Shown: positions 16,509 through 25,443, numbered from the stretch's first letter. The stretch: 64,000 nucleotides of DNA from Mesorhizobium sp. Root552 (GCF_001427285.1 NZ_LMFV01000004.1:24683-88682); one strand, 5' to 3'. Numbers and translations: made by a program. Notes: generated by a model from the sequence alone, not told the origin.

Positions 16509-16757
16509 GTGATCACAGCAGCGCAGATGCGCGCGGCGCGGGCACTGGCCGGAATCGACCAGAAGACGCTCGCCGAACGGGCCGGGGTTTCGCTGCCCAC
16601 CATCCAGAGGATGGAAGCCAGCGAAGGCGTGGTGCGCGGCGTGGTGGACACGCTGATGAAGGTCATCCAGGCGCTCGACGAGGCAGGGGTGGAGCTGATC
16701 GGCGAGAACCAGGCCAGCGAGCGCGGCGGCCGGGGCGTGCGCCTCAAGAACCGCTAA
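16509..16757 (+). CDS. Small XRE-family regulator upstream of sulP
   Basis: An 82-residue protein, almost only a helix-turn-helix (DQKTLAERAGVSLPTIQRMEAS, about residues 18-39). It is followed by DTLMKVIQALDEAGVELIGEN, the usual tail of these short regulators. The start codon is GTG at 16509 with GGGAGG eight bases upstream. It precedes the SulP permease by 114 bp on the same strand, so it may control anion uptake or only itself. Confidence 0.88.
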   Translation: MITAAQMRAARALAGIDQKTLAERAGVSLPTIQRMEASEGVVRGVVDTLMKVIQALDEAGVELIGENQASERGGRGVRLKNR

Positions 16758-16871
16758 GCCTTTCGGCCCCGGCCTTCCGGATTGGGTCTGCGCAAAGCCG
16801 CGACAACGGCCGCCGACGTTTCTCGAAAAATGCCGACGATGCCGCTGTCTTCGAGGTTTGAAGGCAGACCG

Positions 16872-18566
16872 ATGGACCAGACGAGCCGGCACAGGGCCGC
16901 GAGCTTTTCCGAACTCTACACGCCCAAGCTGGTGACGGTGCTGCGCGAAGGCTACCACCTTGCCCAGTTCAAGGCGGATGCGATTGCCGGCCTGACGGTC
17001 GCCATCGTGGCGCTGCCGCTATCGATGGCTATTGCCATTGCGTCCGGCGTCGGGCCGGAAAAGGGCCTGTTCACGGCCATCGTCGGCGGGTTTCTCGTTT
17101 CTCTGCTTGGCGGCAGCCGCTTCCAGATCGGGGGACCGGCCGGCGCTTTCATCGTGCTGGTGGCCGCGACAGTGGACCGCCACGGCGTCGATGGGCTGAT
17201 CCTCGCCACCATGCTGTCCGGCCTGATGATGGTAGCGGCCGGGTATCTGAGGCTCGGCACCTACATCAAGTTCATCCCCTATCCCGTGACGGTGGGCTTT
17301 ACCGCCGGCATTGCGGTCATCATCTTCGCCAGCCAGTTGCACGACCTGTTCGGCCTGACGCTGGTAGAGAAGGAGCCGGGCGACCTGATCCCGAAGCTGA
17401 TGGTGCTAGCGAAGGCACTGCCCAGCCTTAACCCCTCAGCCCTGGGGATCGCGGTGCTGACGGGCGCGATCATCGTCGGATTGAAGAAATGGCGGCCGAC
17501 ATGGCCGGGCATGCTGATCGCAGTGGCGGCCGGCTCGCTGGTGGCGGCGCTTGGCGGGCTCGACGTCGAAACCATCGGCACGCGCTTCGGCGGCATCCCT
17601 TCGATGCTGCCGGAACCGTCGCTGCCCGCCTTCGATACGGCCAAGATCGTGGCCGTGCTGCCGGACGCAATTTCCTTCACATTGCTTGGAGCGATTGAAT
17701 CGCTTTTGTCGGCAGTGGTGGCGGATGGCATGACCGGACGCCGCCATCGCTCGAATTGCGAACTGGTGGCGCAAGGGGCGGCCAATATCGGCTCAGCGCT
17801 GTTTGGCGGCATCTGCGTGACAGGCACCATCGCGCGTACGGCGACCAATGTGCGGGCCGGCGCACACGGCCCGGTCTCCGGCATGCTGCATTCGGCCTTC
17901 CTGCTTTTGTTCATGCTTCTGGCGGCGCCGCTGGCCAGCTACATTCCGCTGGCAGCCCTTGCCGGCGTGCTGGCAGTCGTCGCCTGGAACATGATCGAGC
18001 GGCCGGCGTTCCGGGCGCTGCTGGCTTCCTCGCGCGGCGATGCGGCGGTGCTGCTTGCCACCTTCGGCCTGGTGATCTTCCGCGACCTGACAACCGGCAT
18101 CGTCGTCGGCTTTGCGCTGGGAGCGCTTTTGTTCATCGGGCGCATGGCGCGGCAAGTGGAGGTGGAGGCGCATACGCCGCTTCTGGTCGACGATGTCGCC
18201 GACGACACGAACGGCGAGCGCAAGGCCTACGATGCGGCAAGCGCAACCGACCCCGATACCGTCGTCTACCGGATCTCAGGCGCTTTCTTCTTCGGCGCGG
18301 CGGCAACGGTGGGTTCGGTGCTCGACCGCATCGCCGACCAGCGGCGCACCTTCATCCTCGATTGCTCGGCGGTGCCGTTCCTCGATTCCACCGCGGCGAA
18401 CGTCATCGAGGGTGCTGCGCGCAAGGCGAGGAAGGCCGGCGTGCGCTTCTACATTACCGGAGCCTCGCCGCAGGTACGGCGCATGCTGATCACGCATGGG
18501 GTGAAGCGGCCGCTGGTGCGCTTTGCGGCGTCGGTCAAGGACGTTGCGCCCGCGCCGGCAGAATAG
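16872..18566 (+). CDS. SulP-family anion permease with STAS domain
   Basis: A 564-residue SLC26/SulP transporter. The membrane domain spans about residues 25-430 (DAIAGLTVAIVALPLSMAIAIASGVGPEKGL; GGSRFQIGGPAGAFIVLV; ESLLSAVVADGMTGRRHRSNCELVAQGAANI). A C-terminal STAS domain (about 465-560) includes the conserved loop LDCSAVPFLDSTAANVIEG. It probably imports sulfate or another anion (bicarbonate is a known alternative). The ATG at 16872 has GAAGG upstream; upstream in-frame starts are less likely. The last 32 bp overlap the 3' end of the convergent gene. Confidence 0.93.
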   Translation: MDQTSRHRAASFSELYTPKLVTVLREGYHLAQFKADAIAGLTVAIVALPLSMAIAIASGVGPEKGLFTAIVGGFLVSLLGGSRFQIGGPAGAFIVLVAATVDRHGVDGLILATMLSGLMMVAAGYLRLGTYIKFIPYPVTVGFTAGIAVIIFASQLHDLFGLTLVEKEPGDLIPKLMVLAKALPSLNPSALGIAVLTGAIIVGLKKWRPTWPGMLIAVAAGSLVAALGGLDVETIGTRFGGIPSMLPEPSLPAFDTAKIVAVLPDAISFTLLGAIESLLSAVVADGMTGRRHRSNCELVAQGAANIGSALFGGICVTGTIARTATNVRAGAHGPVSGMLHSAFLLLFMLLAAPLASYIPLAALAGVLAVVAWNMIERPAFRALLASSRGDAAVLLATFGLVIFRDLTTGIVVGFALGALLFIGRMARQVEVEAHTPLLVDDVADDTNGERKAYDAASATDPDTVVYRISGAFFFGAAATVGSVLDRIADQRRTFILDCSAVPFLDSTAANVIEGAARKARKAGVRFYITGASPQVRRMLITHGVKRPLVRFAASVKDVAPAPAE

Positions 18567-19347
18567 AGTTGGGCGTTTCCCCCCAGACTACAGCCTTGTA
18601 GTCGAAACCATATTCCAGCGTCGGCTTGACGATGCGGAAATAGGGCGAGAGGTCGAAATCGCGCGGCGTGTAGAGCGAGTAGTGGCGTATGTGCAGGATT
18701 TCCCGGCGCGAATACTTCGATTGCGCCGAGGCACGGCCGGGCGCAAGCGTGATTTCCGGCAGGATCGGATAGCGGATCTCGCCATAGGCCTGTGCGATCA
18801 GGGTCGAGCAGATGGCGCGGGTGGGGTCGCCGGAGCCGAAGGCGAGCAAGCGGCGGCGCCAACGGACCGGCACCGGCGGCGTCGGGAAGAAATAGCGCAG
18901 CATGTCGAAGATGTTCTTGAGGTCATAGCGCAGGCCGAGCTTGCCGATCATGAAAGAGACGACATGGTCGCGATCTTCCGGCGACAGGCCGCTCGCACGG
19001 CAGATGCGGGTGTTGTAGGTGCGATAGTTCGACAAAGGCACCGCCACGCAGCCCTCGCCTATGGTGACCTCGATGAGGCGCGGCCGTTCCGAGCCGTCCG
19101 CCGGTTCCGGCAAAGCATCGCCGACATAGAGCGCGGCATGGGACCAGGTGGACTGGGTGAGATACTTGATTGCCGCCGAAATCTTCTGGTTGCCTTCTAC
19201 GAGCAGGATGTCGCCGGGCTCCAGCGTGCGGCGCAAGGTGTTCGGATCGGACGGCGTGTAAGGCTCGTAGCCCGAGGATTCCGCTTGCAAGCGGCCCGCG
19301 AGCCAGCGGCCAAGCTTGTCGAGAAAGGTTTCGGCAGGTGCGGTCAT
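18535..19347 (-). CDS. YiiX/YebB-like NlpC/P60-superfamily hydrolase
   Basis: A 270-residue protein of the permuted papain-like group. The GDILLVEG start of the fold (about residue 43) and the histidine in STWSHAALYVGD come first, the catalytic cysteine later in TRAICSTLIAQAYG. A conserved YDLKNIFDMLRYF segment lies between. Relatives hydrolyse peptide or lipid amide/ester bonds at the membrane; the substrate is unknown. No signal peptide is obvious. The 3' end overlaps the sulP 3' end by 32 bp in convergent orientation. Confidence 0.8.
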   Translation of the reverse strand: MTAPAETFLDKLGRWLAGRLQAESSGYEPYTPSDPNTLRRTLEPGDILLVEGNQKISAAIKYLTQSTWSHAALYVGDALPEPADGSERPRLIEVTIGEGCVAVPLSNYRTYNTRICRASGLSPEDRDHVVSFMIGKLGLRYDLKNIFDMLRYFFPTPPVPVRWRRRLLAFGSGDPTRAICSTLIAQAYGEIRYPILPEITLAPGRASAQSKYSRREILHIRHYSLYTPRDFDLSPYFRIVKPTLEYGFDYKAVVWGETPNSILPARAQRP

Positions 19348-19395
19348 GGCGTCAGCGAACCTCCGGCCGTGGCATCCGGCTGCCTATGAGATGCC

Positions 19396-19872
19396 TCATC
19401 GCAGCACACGTTCCGGAAAACCGTTCAACGCCAGCGAAGCATTGGAATAGCGCAGTTCACCGGTGACCTCCTCGCCCAGCCATCGCGGCAAAAGGGCATC
19501 GGCCACCTTGTCGGCGGTTTCGAGTTCGGCAACGACGAGGCCATCGAGCTCGCCGTTGAAGACATCGACCTCGTAAAGATAGTTCTCGTGCCGGACATGA
19601 TGGCGCGTCTTGCGGATCACCGTGCCTATGGCAAAGGCCAGCATCTCGCGGGCATCGGCCAGCGGGACGGGATATTCGAACTCATCGCGCTGCTGGAGGT
19701 CGCTGCCGAACTTCAGCGTCAGCTTGGCGCTCCCGCCGTTGGAGATGCGCACCCGGATGGAGCGCTCGGAGGAGATGGCCAGGTAAAACTGGACGATGGC
19801 GATGCTGTCCTCGACGGCATCGCGCCACGCGGCATCCTTCACCAGAAACTTGCGTTCGACTTCCTTGGCCAT
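19396..19872 (-). CDS. CYTH-domain (triphosphate tunnel) phosphatase
   Basis: A 158-residue protein starting MAKEVERKFLV, which contains the ExExK metal/phosphate-binding motif of the CYTH family. Further tunnel residues follow: RSIRVRISNGGSAKLTLK, DEFEYPV, KTRHHV, YEVDVFNGELDGLVVAELE. Such single-domain proteins hydrolyse inorganic tripolyphosphate or nucleotide triphosphates. The start at 19872 agrees with the motif position in the family. It is divergent from the TetR gene, with the 22-bp palindrome between them. Confidence 0.88.
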   Translation of the reverse strand: MAKEVERKFLVKDAAWRDAVEDSIAIVQFYLAISSERSIRVRISNGGSAKLTLKFGSDLQQRDEFEYPVPLADAREMLAFAIGTVIRKTRHHVRHENYLYEVDVFNGELDGLVVAELETADKVADALLPRWLGEEVTGELRYSNASLALNGFPERVLR

Positions 19873-19937
19873 GGCCGGGACTAAAGCCTGTGAACCAATG
19901 CAAATCAACCTGCTCGCAGTTGGTTAGGCTGGTGAAA

Positions 19938-19966
19938 TTGACTTTAATCAATCGATTGATTAAATC
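19938..19966 (+). promoter_or_regulatory. TetR promoter with a 22-bp perfect palindromic operator
   Basis: TTGACT (19938-19943) and TAAATC (19961-19966) are 17 bp apart. The spacer is almost filled by a perfect 22-bp palindrome at 19943-19964 with half-site TTTAATCAATC. Such a site is expected for a TetR dimer. The TetR ATG at 19973 lies at about the predicted transcription start, so the mRNA may be leaderless. Confidence 0.7.
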
Positions 19967-19972
19967 GCCGAT

Positions 19973-20674
19973 ATGTTGCGAGCACGGATGGAGAAGACAG
20001 CTGAACACGGTGCGGTTTCGACCGCAGCCGACGAAACGCGCGCGGCGCTCATCCAGGCGGCATTGAAGCTGTTCGGGCGGCAAGGCTTCGAGGGCACTTC
20101 GACGCGCGAGATCGCGGCGCTCGCCAAGGCCAATATCGGCTCCATCGCCTATCATTTCGGTGGCAAGGAAGGCCTGCATGCAGCGACTGCCGACCATATC
20201 GTCGGGACGATCCAGCAAGTCGCTTCACAGACCCTCGGCAATGTGCACACGGCGGCGAACGGCCGGCCCGACCCGGAGGCCGCGCAAGCGCTGATGTTCG
20301 CGACGCTGGAGCGCATGGTCGGCTTTTTCGTGGTGAGCCCGGAGGCCGGCGACATCGCCCGGTTCATGCTGCGCGAGACCTCGCAGCCGACCAATGCGCT
20401 GGACCGCATCTATCGCGGCGTGTTCGAGCCGTTGCACAAGCGGCTTTGCCTGATCTGGGAGCAGGCGACGGGCGAACCGGCCGAAAGCGAGCGCACGCGG
20501 CTTACGGTTTTCACGCTGATCGGCCAGGTGGTCTATTTCCGCATTGGCCGGGAAGTCGTGTTGAAACGCATGGGCTGGGACGGCATCGGCGACAAGGAGG
20601 CCGGTCAGGTGCTTGGCACAATCAGCGTCAATCTCAGCGCCCTCCTGGCGGCGCGAAAGGATGCGAACAAATGA
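19973..20674 (+). CDS. TetR/AcrR regulator, CecR-like (DUF1956)
   Basis: A 233-residue regulator. The N-terminal helix-turn-helix (about residues 25-65: TRAALIQAALKLFGRQGFEGTSTREIAALAKANIGSIAYHFGGKEGL) is standard. The C-terminal domain resembles the CecR/DUF1956 ligand domain. In E. coli CecR controls the ybhG-ybhF-ybhS-ybhR exporter. Here HlyD, ABC ATPase and permease follow with 4-bp overlaps, so the regulator heads its own target operon. The start may be 19973 or the ATG at 19988; neither has a Shine-Dalgarno. Confidence 0.88.
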   Translation: MLRARMEKTAEHGAVSTAADETRAALIQAALKLFGRQGFEGTSTREIAALAKANIGSIAYHFGGKEGLHAATADHIVGTIQQVASQTLGNVHTAANGRPDPEAAQALMFATLERMVGFFVVSPEAGDIARFMLRETSQPTNALDRIYRGVFEPLHKRLCLIWEQATGEPAESERTRLTVFTLIGQVVYFRIGREVVLKRMGWDGIGDKEAGQVLGTISVNLSALLAARKDANK

Positions 20675-21624
20675 GCCTTTTCTGCTACGTCCCGCTGGCC
20701 ATGCAGTTGTTCTCCGCCTGTTCAGCGCCGCCATCGCTGGCTGTCGGTTATGTCGAGGGCGACTATGTGCTGCTTGCCCCGATCGAGGTGGCGCAGGTCA
20801 AGGACATCAACGTCAAGCGCGGCGACCGGGTAAAGCCCGGCATGCCGCTTGTAACGCTGGAAAGCGCGGACGCGCAGATTGCCGTCGCGCAGGCCGAGGC
20901 AGCGCTGGCGCAGGCCGAAGCGGAGCTTGCCAATCTCCAGGTCGGCAAGCGGCCGGAAGAGATCGCGGTGCTGGAGGCTGCGGTGCGCTCGGCCAATGCC
21001 CAAGCCGATGAGGCAAGCCGCGTGCTCGACCGGACCAAGGACCTCGCCAAGCGCGGCATCGCTACGCAGGCGCAACTCGACGAGGCCAATACCGCGGTCG
21101 AAGTGGCGCAGGCGCAGATCGGGCAGAGCGAGGCCAATCTCGCGGTGGCAGGCCTGCCGGCGCGGGCCGAGGAGATCAAGGCGGCGAGCGGCCAGGTCAA
21201 GCAGGCGCAAGCGGAACTTGAACAGGCAAAATGGCGGCTGTCGAAGCGTTTGCTGACGGCGCCCTCGCCCGGCCGGGTCGATGATGTCATCCGCAACCCC
21301 GGCGATACTGCCGGCCCTGCGGCGCCGGTGGTTTCCATCCTGCCGGACGGGGCGGTGAAGCTTACGGTCTATGTGCCGCAAGATGCGTTTTCCTCGATCA
21401 AGGTCGGCTCGCAGCTTTCCGTCACCTGCGACGGCTGCGCTGACGACCTCAAGGCGCGGGTGAGCTATGTGTCGCCCGATCCCGAATTCACGCCGCCGGT
21501 CATCTATTCGCTCGATAACCGGCAGAAGCTGGTCTACCTCGTCGAAGCCCGCCCGGAAGGCGATGCGACGAGGCTGCAGCCCGGCCAGATCGTCGATGTC
21601 GGCCTGGTGGACCCCGACCAATGA
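20671..21624 (+). CDS. HlyD-family periplasmic adaptor (YbhG-like)
   Basis: A 317-residue membrane-fusion protein. The first 20 residues form a signal with a possible lipobox (LFSAC). A biotinyl-lipoyl half-motif (VKRGDRVKPGMPLVTLES) is followed by a long Ala/Gln/Glu-rich coiled coil (about residues 65-200), then the second lipoyl half and beta-barrel. It links the inner-membrane exporter below to an outer-membrane channel not encoded here. The start overlaps the TetR stop codon (ATGA). Confidence 0.9.
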   Translation: MSLFCYVPLAMQLFSACSAPPSLAVGYVEGDYVLLAPIEVAQVKDINVKRGDRVKPGMPLVTLESADAQIAVAQAEAALAQAEAELANLQVGKRPEEIAVLEAAVRSANAQADEASRVLDRTKDLAKRGIATQAQLDEANTAVEVAQAQIGQSEANLAVAGLPARAEEIKAASGQVKQAQAELEQAKWRLSKRLLTAPSPGRVDDVIRNPGDTAGPAAPVVSILPDGAVKLTVYVPQDAFSSIKVGSQLSVTCDGCADDLKARVSYVSPDPEFTPPVIYSLDNRQKLVYLVEARPEGDATRLQPGQIVDVGLVDPDQ

Positions 21625-22541
21625 ACGCCATCGACGTTCGCGGACTGGTCAAGCGCTTCGGCGACAAGACGGTGGTCGATCACGTCACCATGTCTGTGGC
21701 GGAAGGCGAGATCGTCGGCTTCCTCGGCCCTAACGGCTCCGGCAAGACGACGACGATCCGCATGATGTGCGGCTTGCTGACGCCTGACGAGGGCACGGGC
21801 ACCGTGCTTGGCCACGACCTTCTGACCGACGGGCTGAGAATCAAGCGCGAAGTCGGCTACATGACGCAGAAATTCTCGTTCTACGAGGACTTGACCATCG
21901 GCGAGAACCTTGAATTCGTAGCCCGGCTCTATGAGTTGCAACCCGTCGAGAAATATGTCGCGGACACGCTGGCCGACCTCGGCCTGACCTCGCGGCGCAA
22001 CCAGCTTGCCGGCACGCTTTCGGGAGGCTGGAAGCAGCGGCTGGCGCTGGCCGCCTGCATCATGCACAAGCCGAAGCTGTTGTTGCTCGACGAGCCGACG
22101 GCTGGCGTCGACCCCAAGGCACGGCGCGAGTTCTGGGATGAAATCCATGTGCTGGCGAGCAGCGGGCTGACCGTGCTCGTCTCCACCCACTATATGGACG
22201 AGGCCGAGCGCTGCCACCGCATCAGCTATATTTCCTATGGCAAGATGCTGGCGACCGGCACGGTGGACGAGGTGGTGAAAAATGCTGGGCTCTCCACCTT
22301 CGTCGTGCAAGGCAAGCGGCTGGATAAGGTTGCCACGGCACTCGCAGGTAAACCGGGGGTCGAACAGGTGGCGCCGTTCGGGGCAACGCTGCATGTCGTC
22401 GGCTCCAACAGGGCATTGCTCCAGAACACCTTGTCCGTACTGGAAAGAATTTACCCCGGCGTTCGCATAACTCCGGGAGAAACCAGCCTCGAAGACGTGT
22501 TCATCCAGTTCATGGCCGGCGCGAAGGACAATATGGGATGA
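21621..22541 (+). CDS. ABC exporter ATP-binding subunit (YbhF-like half)
   Basis: A 306-residue ATPase: Walker A GPNGSGKTT, Q-loop MTQKFSFYEDL, signature LSGGWKQRL, Walker [14 protein letters not shown]-loop STHYMDEAERC. It has a single nucleotide-binding domain, whereas E. coli YbhF has two fused. Overlaps of 4 bp with both neighbours indicate strict co-translation. Confidence 0.93.
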   Translation: MNAIDVRGLVKRFGDKTVVDHVTMSVAEGEIVGFLGPNGSGKTTTIRMMCGLLTPDEGTGTVLGHDLLTDGLRIKREVGYMTQKFSFYEDLTIGENLEFVARLYELQPVEKYVADTLADLGLTSRRNQLAGTLSGGWKQRLALAACIMHKPKLLLLDEPTAGVDPKARREFWDEIHVLASSGLTVLVSTHYMDEAERCHRISYISYGKMLATGTVDEVVKNAGLSTFVVQGKRLDKVATALAGKPGVEQVAPFGATLHVVGSNRALLQNTLSVLERIYPGVRITPGETSLEDVFIQFMAGAKDNMG

Positions 22542-23680
22542 CGGTCACCAGCGTCTTTTCAGTCGCGCGGCTCAACGCCTTGCTACGCAAGGAATTCATC
22601 CAGATGCGGCGCGACCGCGTGACGTTCGCCATGATGCTCGGCGTGCCGCTGATGCTCCTGGTGCTGTTCGGCTTTGCCATCAACAACGACCCGAAGGGCC
22701 TGCCGGCGGCGCTGCTTTCGATGAGCAACGACCAGTACACCCGTGCCATGGTGGCAGCACTGGAAAACACCAACTACTACCGTTTCGAGCATATCGCCCG
22801 CACCGCGGCGGAAGCGGACAAGTTGATGGCAAGCGGAAAGGTGGCGTTCCTGGTCACCATTCCGGCGGACTTCGGGCGACGGGTTGAACGCGGCGACAAC
22901 CCGCAGATCCTGATTGAGGCGGACGCAACCGATCCGTCGGTGGCAAGCGGGGCGATCTCGACGCTCAGCACCATTGCCGGACAGGCCTTGCTCAGGGCGC
23001 AAGGCCAGCAGGCGACGGCAGCCGATAACGCGCAAAGCCGCCTCGATGTCGTGGTGCACCGGCGCTACAATCCCGAGGGCATTTCGCAATACAACATCGT
23101 GCCCGGCCTGCTCGGCGTCATCCTGCAAATGACCATGGTGATGATGACGTCGATTGCGCTGACGCGGGAGACCGAGCGCGGCACGATGGAAAACCTGCTC
23201 GCCATGCCTTCGAGCCCGCTGGAGATCATGCTGGGCAAGGTGCTGCCCTACGCCTGCGTTGGCGCGGTTCAGGTCGTGGTGGTGCTGATTGCCGCAAAGC
23301 TGTTGTTCTTCATCCCGTTCGTTGGCGGCTTGCCGCTGCTTTTGTCATCGATTCTCGTGTTCGTGCTGGGCCTGGTGCTGCTCGGCTACACGATATCGAC
23401 GGTGGCCCGGACGCAGATGCAGGCGATGCAGCTCACCTTCTTCTTCTTCCTGCCTTCGATTCTTTTGTCCGGCTTCATGTTTCCGTTCAGCGGTATGCCA
23501 ATCTGGGCGCAGTGGCTGGGTGAAATCTTCCCCCTCACCCACTTCCTGCGCATCGTGCGCGCGGTGATGCTGAAGGGTGCGGGACTGTCTTCCATCATAA
23601 CAGAAGTGGCATGGCTGTTCGGCTTCGTGCTGTTGTTTGCCGGCTTTGCGCTGCTGCGCTTCCGGCGCACGCTCGATTAG
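22538..23680 (+). CDS. ABC-2 exporter permease (YbhS/YbhR-like)
   Basis: A 380-residue permease. It has an N-terminal helix (RRDRVTFAMMLGVPLMLLVLFGFAINNDPKGLP), a large periplasmic domain (about residues 50-185), then five C-terminal helices with the ABC-2 signature LLSGFMFPFSGMPIWAQWLGEIFPLTHFLRIVRAVMLKG. Only one permease is encoded, so a homodimer is expected, unlike the YbhS/YbhR pair. Probable role: drug or toxic compound efflux; the substrate is unknown. Confidence 0.92.
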   Translation: MTVTSVFSVARLNALLRKEFIQMRRDRVTFAMMLGVPLMLLVLFGFAINNDPKGLPAALLSMSNDQYTRAMVAALENTNYYRFEHIARTAAEADKLMASGKVAFLVTIPADFGRRVERGDNPQILIEADATDPSVASGAISTLSTIAGQALLRAQGQQATAADNAQSRLDVVVHRRYNPEGISQYNIVPGLLGVILQMTMVMMTSIALTRETERGTMENLLAMPSSPLEIMLGKVLPYACVGAVQVVVVLIAAKLLFFIPFVGGLPLLLSSILVFVLGLVLLGYTISTVARTQMQAMQLTFFFFLPSILLSGFMFPFSGMPIWAQWLGEIFPLTHFLRIVRAVMLKGAGLSSIITEVAWLFGFVLLFAGFALLRFRRTLD

Positions 23681-23687
23681 GTGGCTG

Positions 23688-23758
23688 GGATTTGGATGAT
23701 GGTGGCCTGCAAATGGCAGCGTTCTGCGCTTCTTTTCGGCTCACCCTGATCCAAATCC
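23688..23758. repeat. 10-bp perfect inverted repeat between convergent genes
   Basis: GGATTTGGAT (23688-23697) and ATCCAAATCC (23749-23758) enclose 51 nt between the permease stop (23680) and the dehydratase stop (23775). The long loop and absence of a U-run make a simple terminator uncertain. Confidence 0.45.
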
Positions 23759-23774
23759 TCAACAAGCTGGTCGC

Positions 23775-24758
23775 TCAGACGCCAGCGACCATGCGAGAAT
23801 AGACGTCGAAATCGACATTGCCGCCTGACAGCACGACCGCGACGGACTTGCCTTGCAGGTCGATGCGGCCGGAGGAAAGTGCTGCCAGCGCGACCGATCC
23901 ACCCGGTTCGACCACCAGCTTGAGGTGGGCCATGGCGTCGCGCATGGCAGCGGCGACGGCCTGTTCCGAAACGGCGACGACACCGGCGAGATTGCGGCGG
24001 TTGATCTCGAAGGTGATGAGGCCGGGCTCAGAGGTCATCAAGGCATCGCAGGAAGAGCTGTAACCCGGCTCATTGGCCACCCGCTTGCCGGCTTCCAGCG
24101 AACGGCGCGTATCGTCGAAATGTTCAGGCTCCGCGCCCCAGACCGCGGTTCCGGGGGAAGCATCCTTGACGGCCAGGGAAACACCGCCGACCAGCCCGCC
24201 GCCGCCGCACGGCACGACCACCGTATCGAGGCGGACACCCAGTTCCTGCGCCTGTTGCATGAGTTCGAGACCGACGGTGCCCTGCCCGGCAATGATAGCC
24301 GGATCGTCGAAGGGCCGAACCAACACCATGCCGCGATCTAGGTAAGGCTGCACGACGTCCTCGCGGCGGTCGCGGGCACGGTCGAAAGGCACGACCTCGG
24401 CACCCATGCGCAACACATTACCGACCTTGGCCTGCGGTGCGTCGGCGGGCATGGCGATGATGGCTTTCGCCCCGAACAGCGCGGCAGAAGCCGCGACGCC
24501 CTGAGCATGGTTGCCGGAAGAAAAGGCGACGATGCCGCGCGCGCGTTCGCCGTCGCTCAGGCCGGATATCTTGTTGTAGGCACCTCGAAACTTGAAGGAA
24601 CCGGTACGCTGGAGAACTTCCGGCTTGAACAGCACCGTGCCGCCGAAGCGCTCGTTGAGCGCCTGCGATTCAACGAGCGGGGTGCGTACGGCAAGCCCGG
24701 CAAGGCGCTGCGCAGCGTTTCTGATATCGGCGATGCCGGGGGCGGAAGCGAGAGACAT
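23775..24758 (-). CDS. Threonine/serine dehydratase-like PLP enzyme (fold type II)
   Basis: A 327-residue single-domain enzyme. The PLP lysine lies in GSFKFRGAYNK (about residue 50), with SSGNHAQGVA and the glycine loop CGGGGLVGG further on. There is no C-terminal ACT regulatory domain, so it is a catabolic or serine-racemase/hydroxyaspartate-lyase type rather than biosynthetic IlvA. It converts threonine or serine to an oxo-acid and ammonia. The ATG at 24758 follows AAAGGA; a start 21 bp further out is less likely. Confidence 0.88.
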   Translation of the reverse strand: MSLASAPGIADIRNAAQRLAGLAVRTPLVESQALNERFGGTVLFKPEVLQRTGSFKFRGAYNKISGLSDGERARGIVAFSSGNHAQGVAASAALFGAKAIIAMPADAPQAKVGNVLRMGAEVVPFDRARDRREDVVQPYLDRGMVLVRPFDDPAIIAGQGTVGLELMQQAQELGVRLDTVVVPCGGGGLVGGVSLAVKDASPGTAVWGAEPEHFDDTRRSLEAGKRVANEPGYSSSCDALMTSEPGLITFEINRRNLAGVVAVSEQAVAAAMRDAMAHLKLVVEPGGSVALAALSSGRIDLQGKSVAVVLSGGNVDFDVYSRMVAGV

Positions 24759-24983
24759 GGAAAATCCTTTGAGCGACATGTTTTGTTAATCATGCCCGCA
24801 AAGCAAAGTGCCGCACCAATGAATTTTCTCGATCAAGCCATCAAAGTACCGCAATCCATCGGCCTTCAAGCATGGCAATCGAGGTAAGATTCGGGCCATT
24901 CACCGAATGTTTCCTGCCGATTGCAAAAGCTGATGTGAACCGGATCGCTTCGGCGCCGTTATGGTCCGACAGGAGGCCTTGTT

Positions 24984-25394
24984 ATGCGAAACATTCTCAA
25001 AACCACCCTGATAGCGGCCGCTCTGGCCTTGACGGGCGCCGCCACGACCGTTGCGCAAGCCGATACGCTGGAATTGCATTTTGGCCAGACCGGCCCGACG
25101 GTGCGGATGCGGGAAGATTGCAACCCATATCGCGAGAACTGCCGCACCGGCCGGTGGAGCTATCGTGACAATGAATGGCGCGATGGCGGTCCGCGCAGCG
25201 ACGACCGTGGCTGGGCCCGGCGCGAATGCCCGCCGGAACGGGCTTTGGCCAAGGCCGACCGGATGGGAATCCGGCGCGCTCGCATTCTCGACGTCGGTCG
25301 CCGCACCATCGATATTGGCGGCCGCTCGCGCTATGGCGATCGCGTAGTCGTGAGCTTTGGACGCTGGGACAGAAGCTGCCCGGTCTATCGCTGA
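24984..25394 (+). CDS. Exported Arg-rich protein of unknown function
   Basis: A 136-residue protein with a perfect AGGAGG ribosome site and a signal peptide of about 26 residues (ILKTTLIAAALALTGAATTVAQA). The mature part is basic, with four cysteines (EDCNPYRENC, RECPPE, DRSCPVY) that could form two disulfides. The C-terminal half has strands with VLDVGRR-TIDIGGR-style repeats (RILDVGRRTIDIGGRSRYGDRVVVSFGR). Family not recognised; a periplasmic structural or binding role is only a guess. Confidence 0.75.
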   Translation: MRNILKTTLIAAALALTGAATTVAQADTLELHFGQTGPTVRMREDCNPYRENCRTGRWSYRDNEWRDGGPRSDDRGWARRECPPERALAKADRMGIRRARILDVGRRTIDIGGRSRYGDRVVVSFGRWDRSCPVYR

Positions 25395-25408
25395 CCTGCG
25401 TGGATGAC

Positions 25409-25439
25409 TTCAGCGGGATGAGGAAACCGTCCCGCTGAA
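25409..25439. terminator. Bidirectional terminator between convergent genes
   Basis: Perfect 10-bp arms TTCAGCGGGA (25409-25418) and TCCCGCTGAA (25430-25439) with an 11-nt loop, 14 bp after the plus-strand stop codon and 4 bp beyond the minus-strand one. Confidence 0.75.
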
Positions 25440-25443
25440 AACC

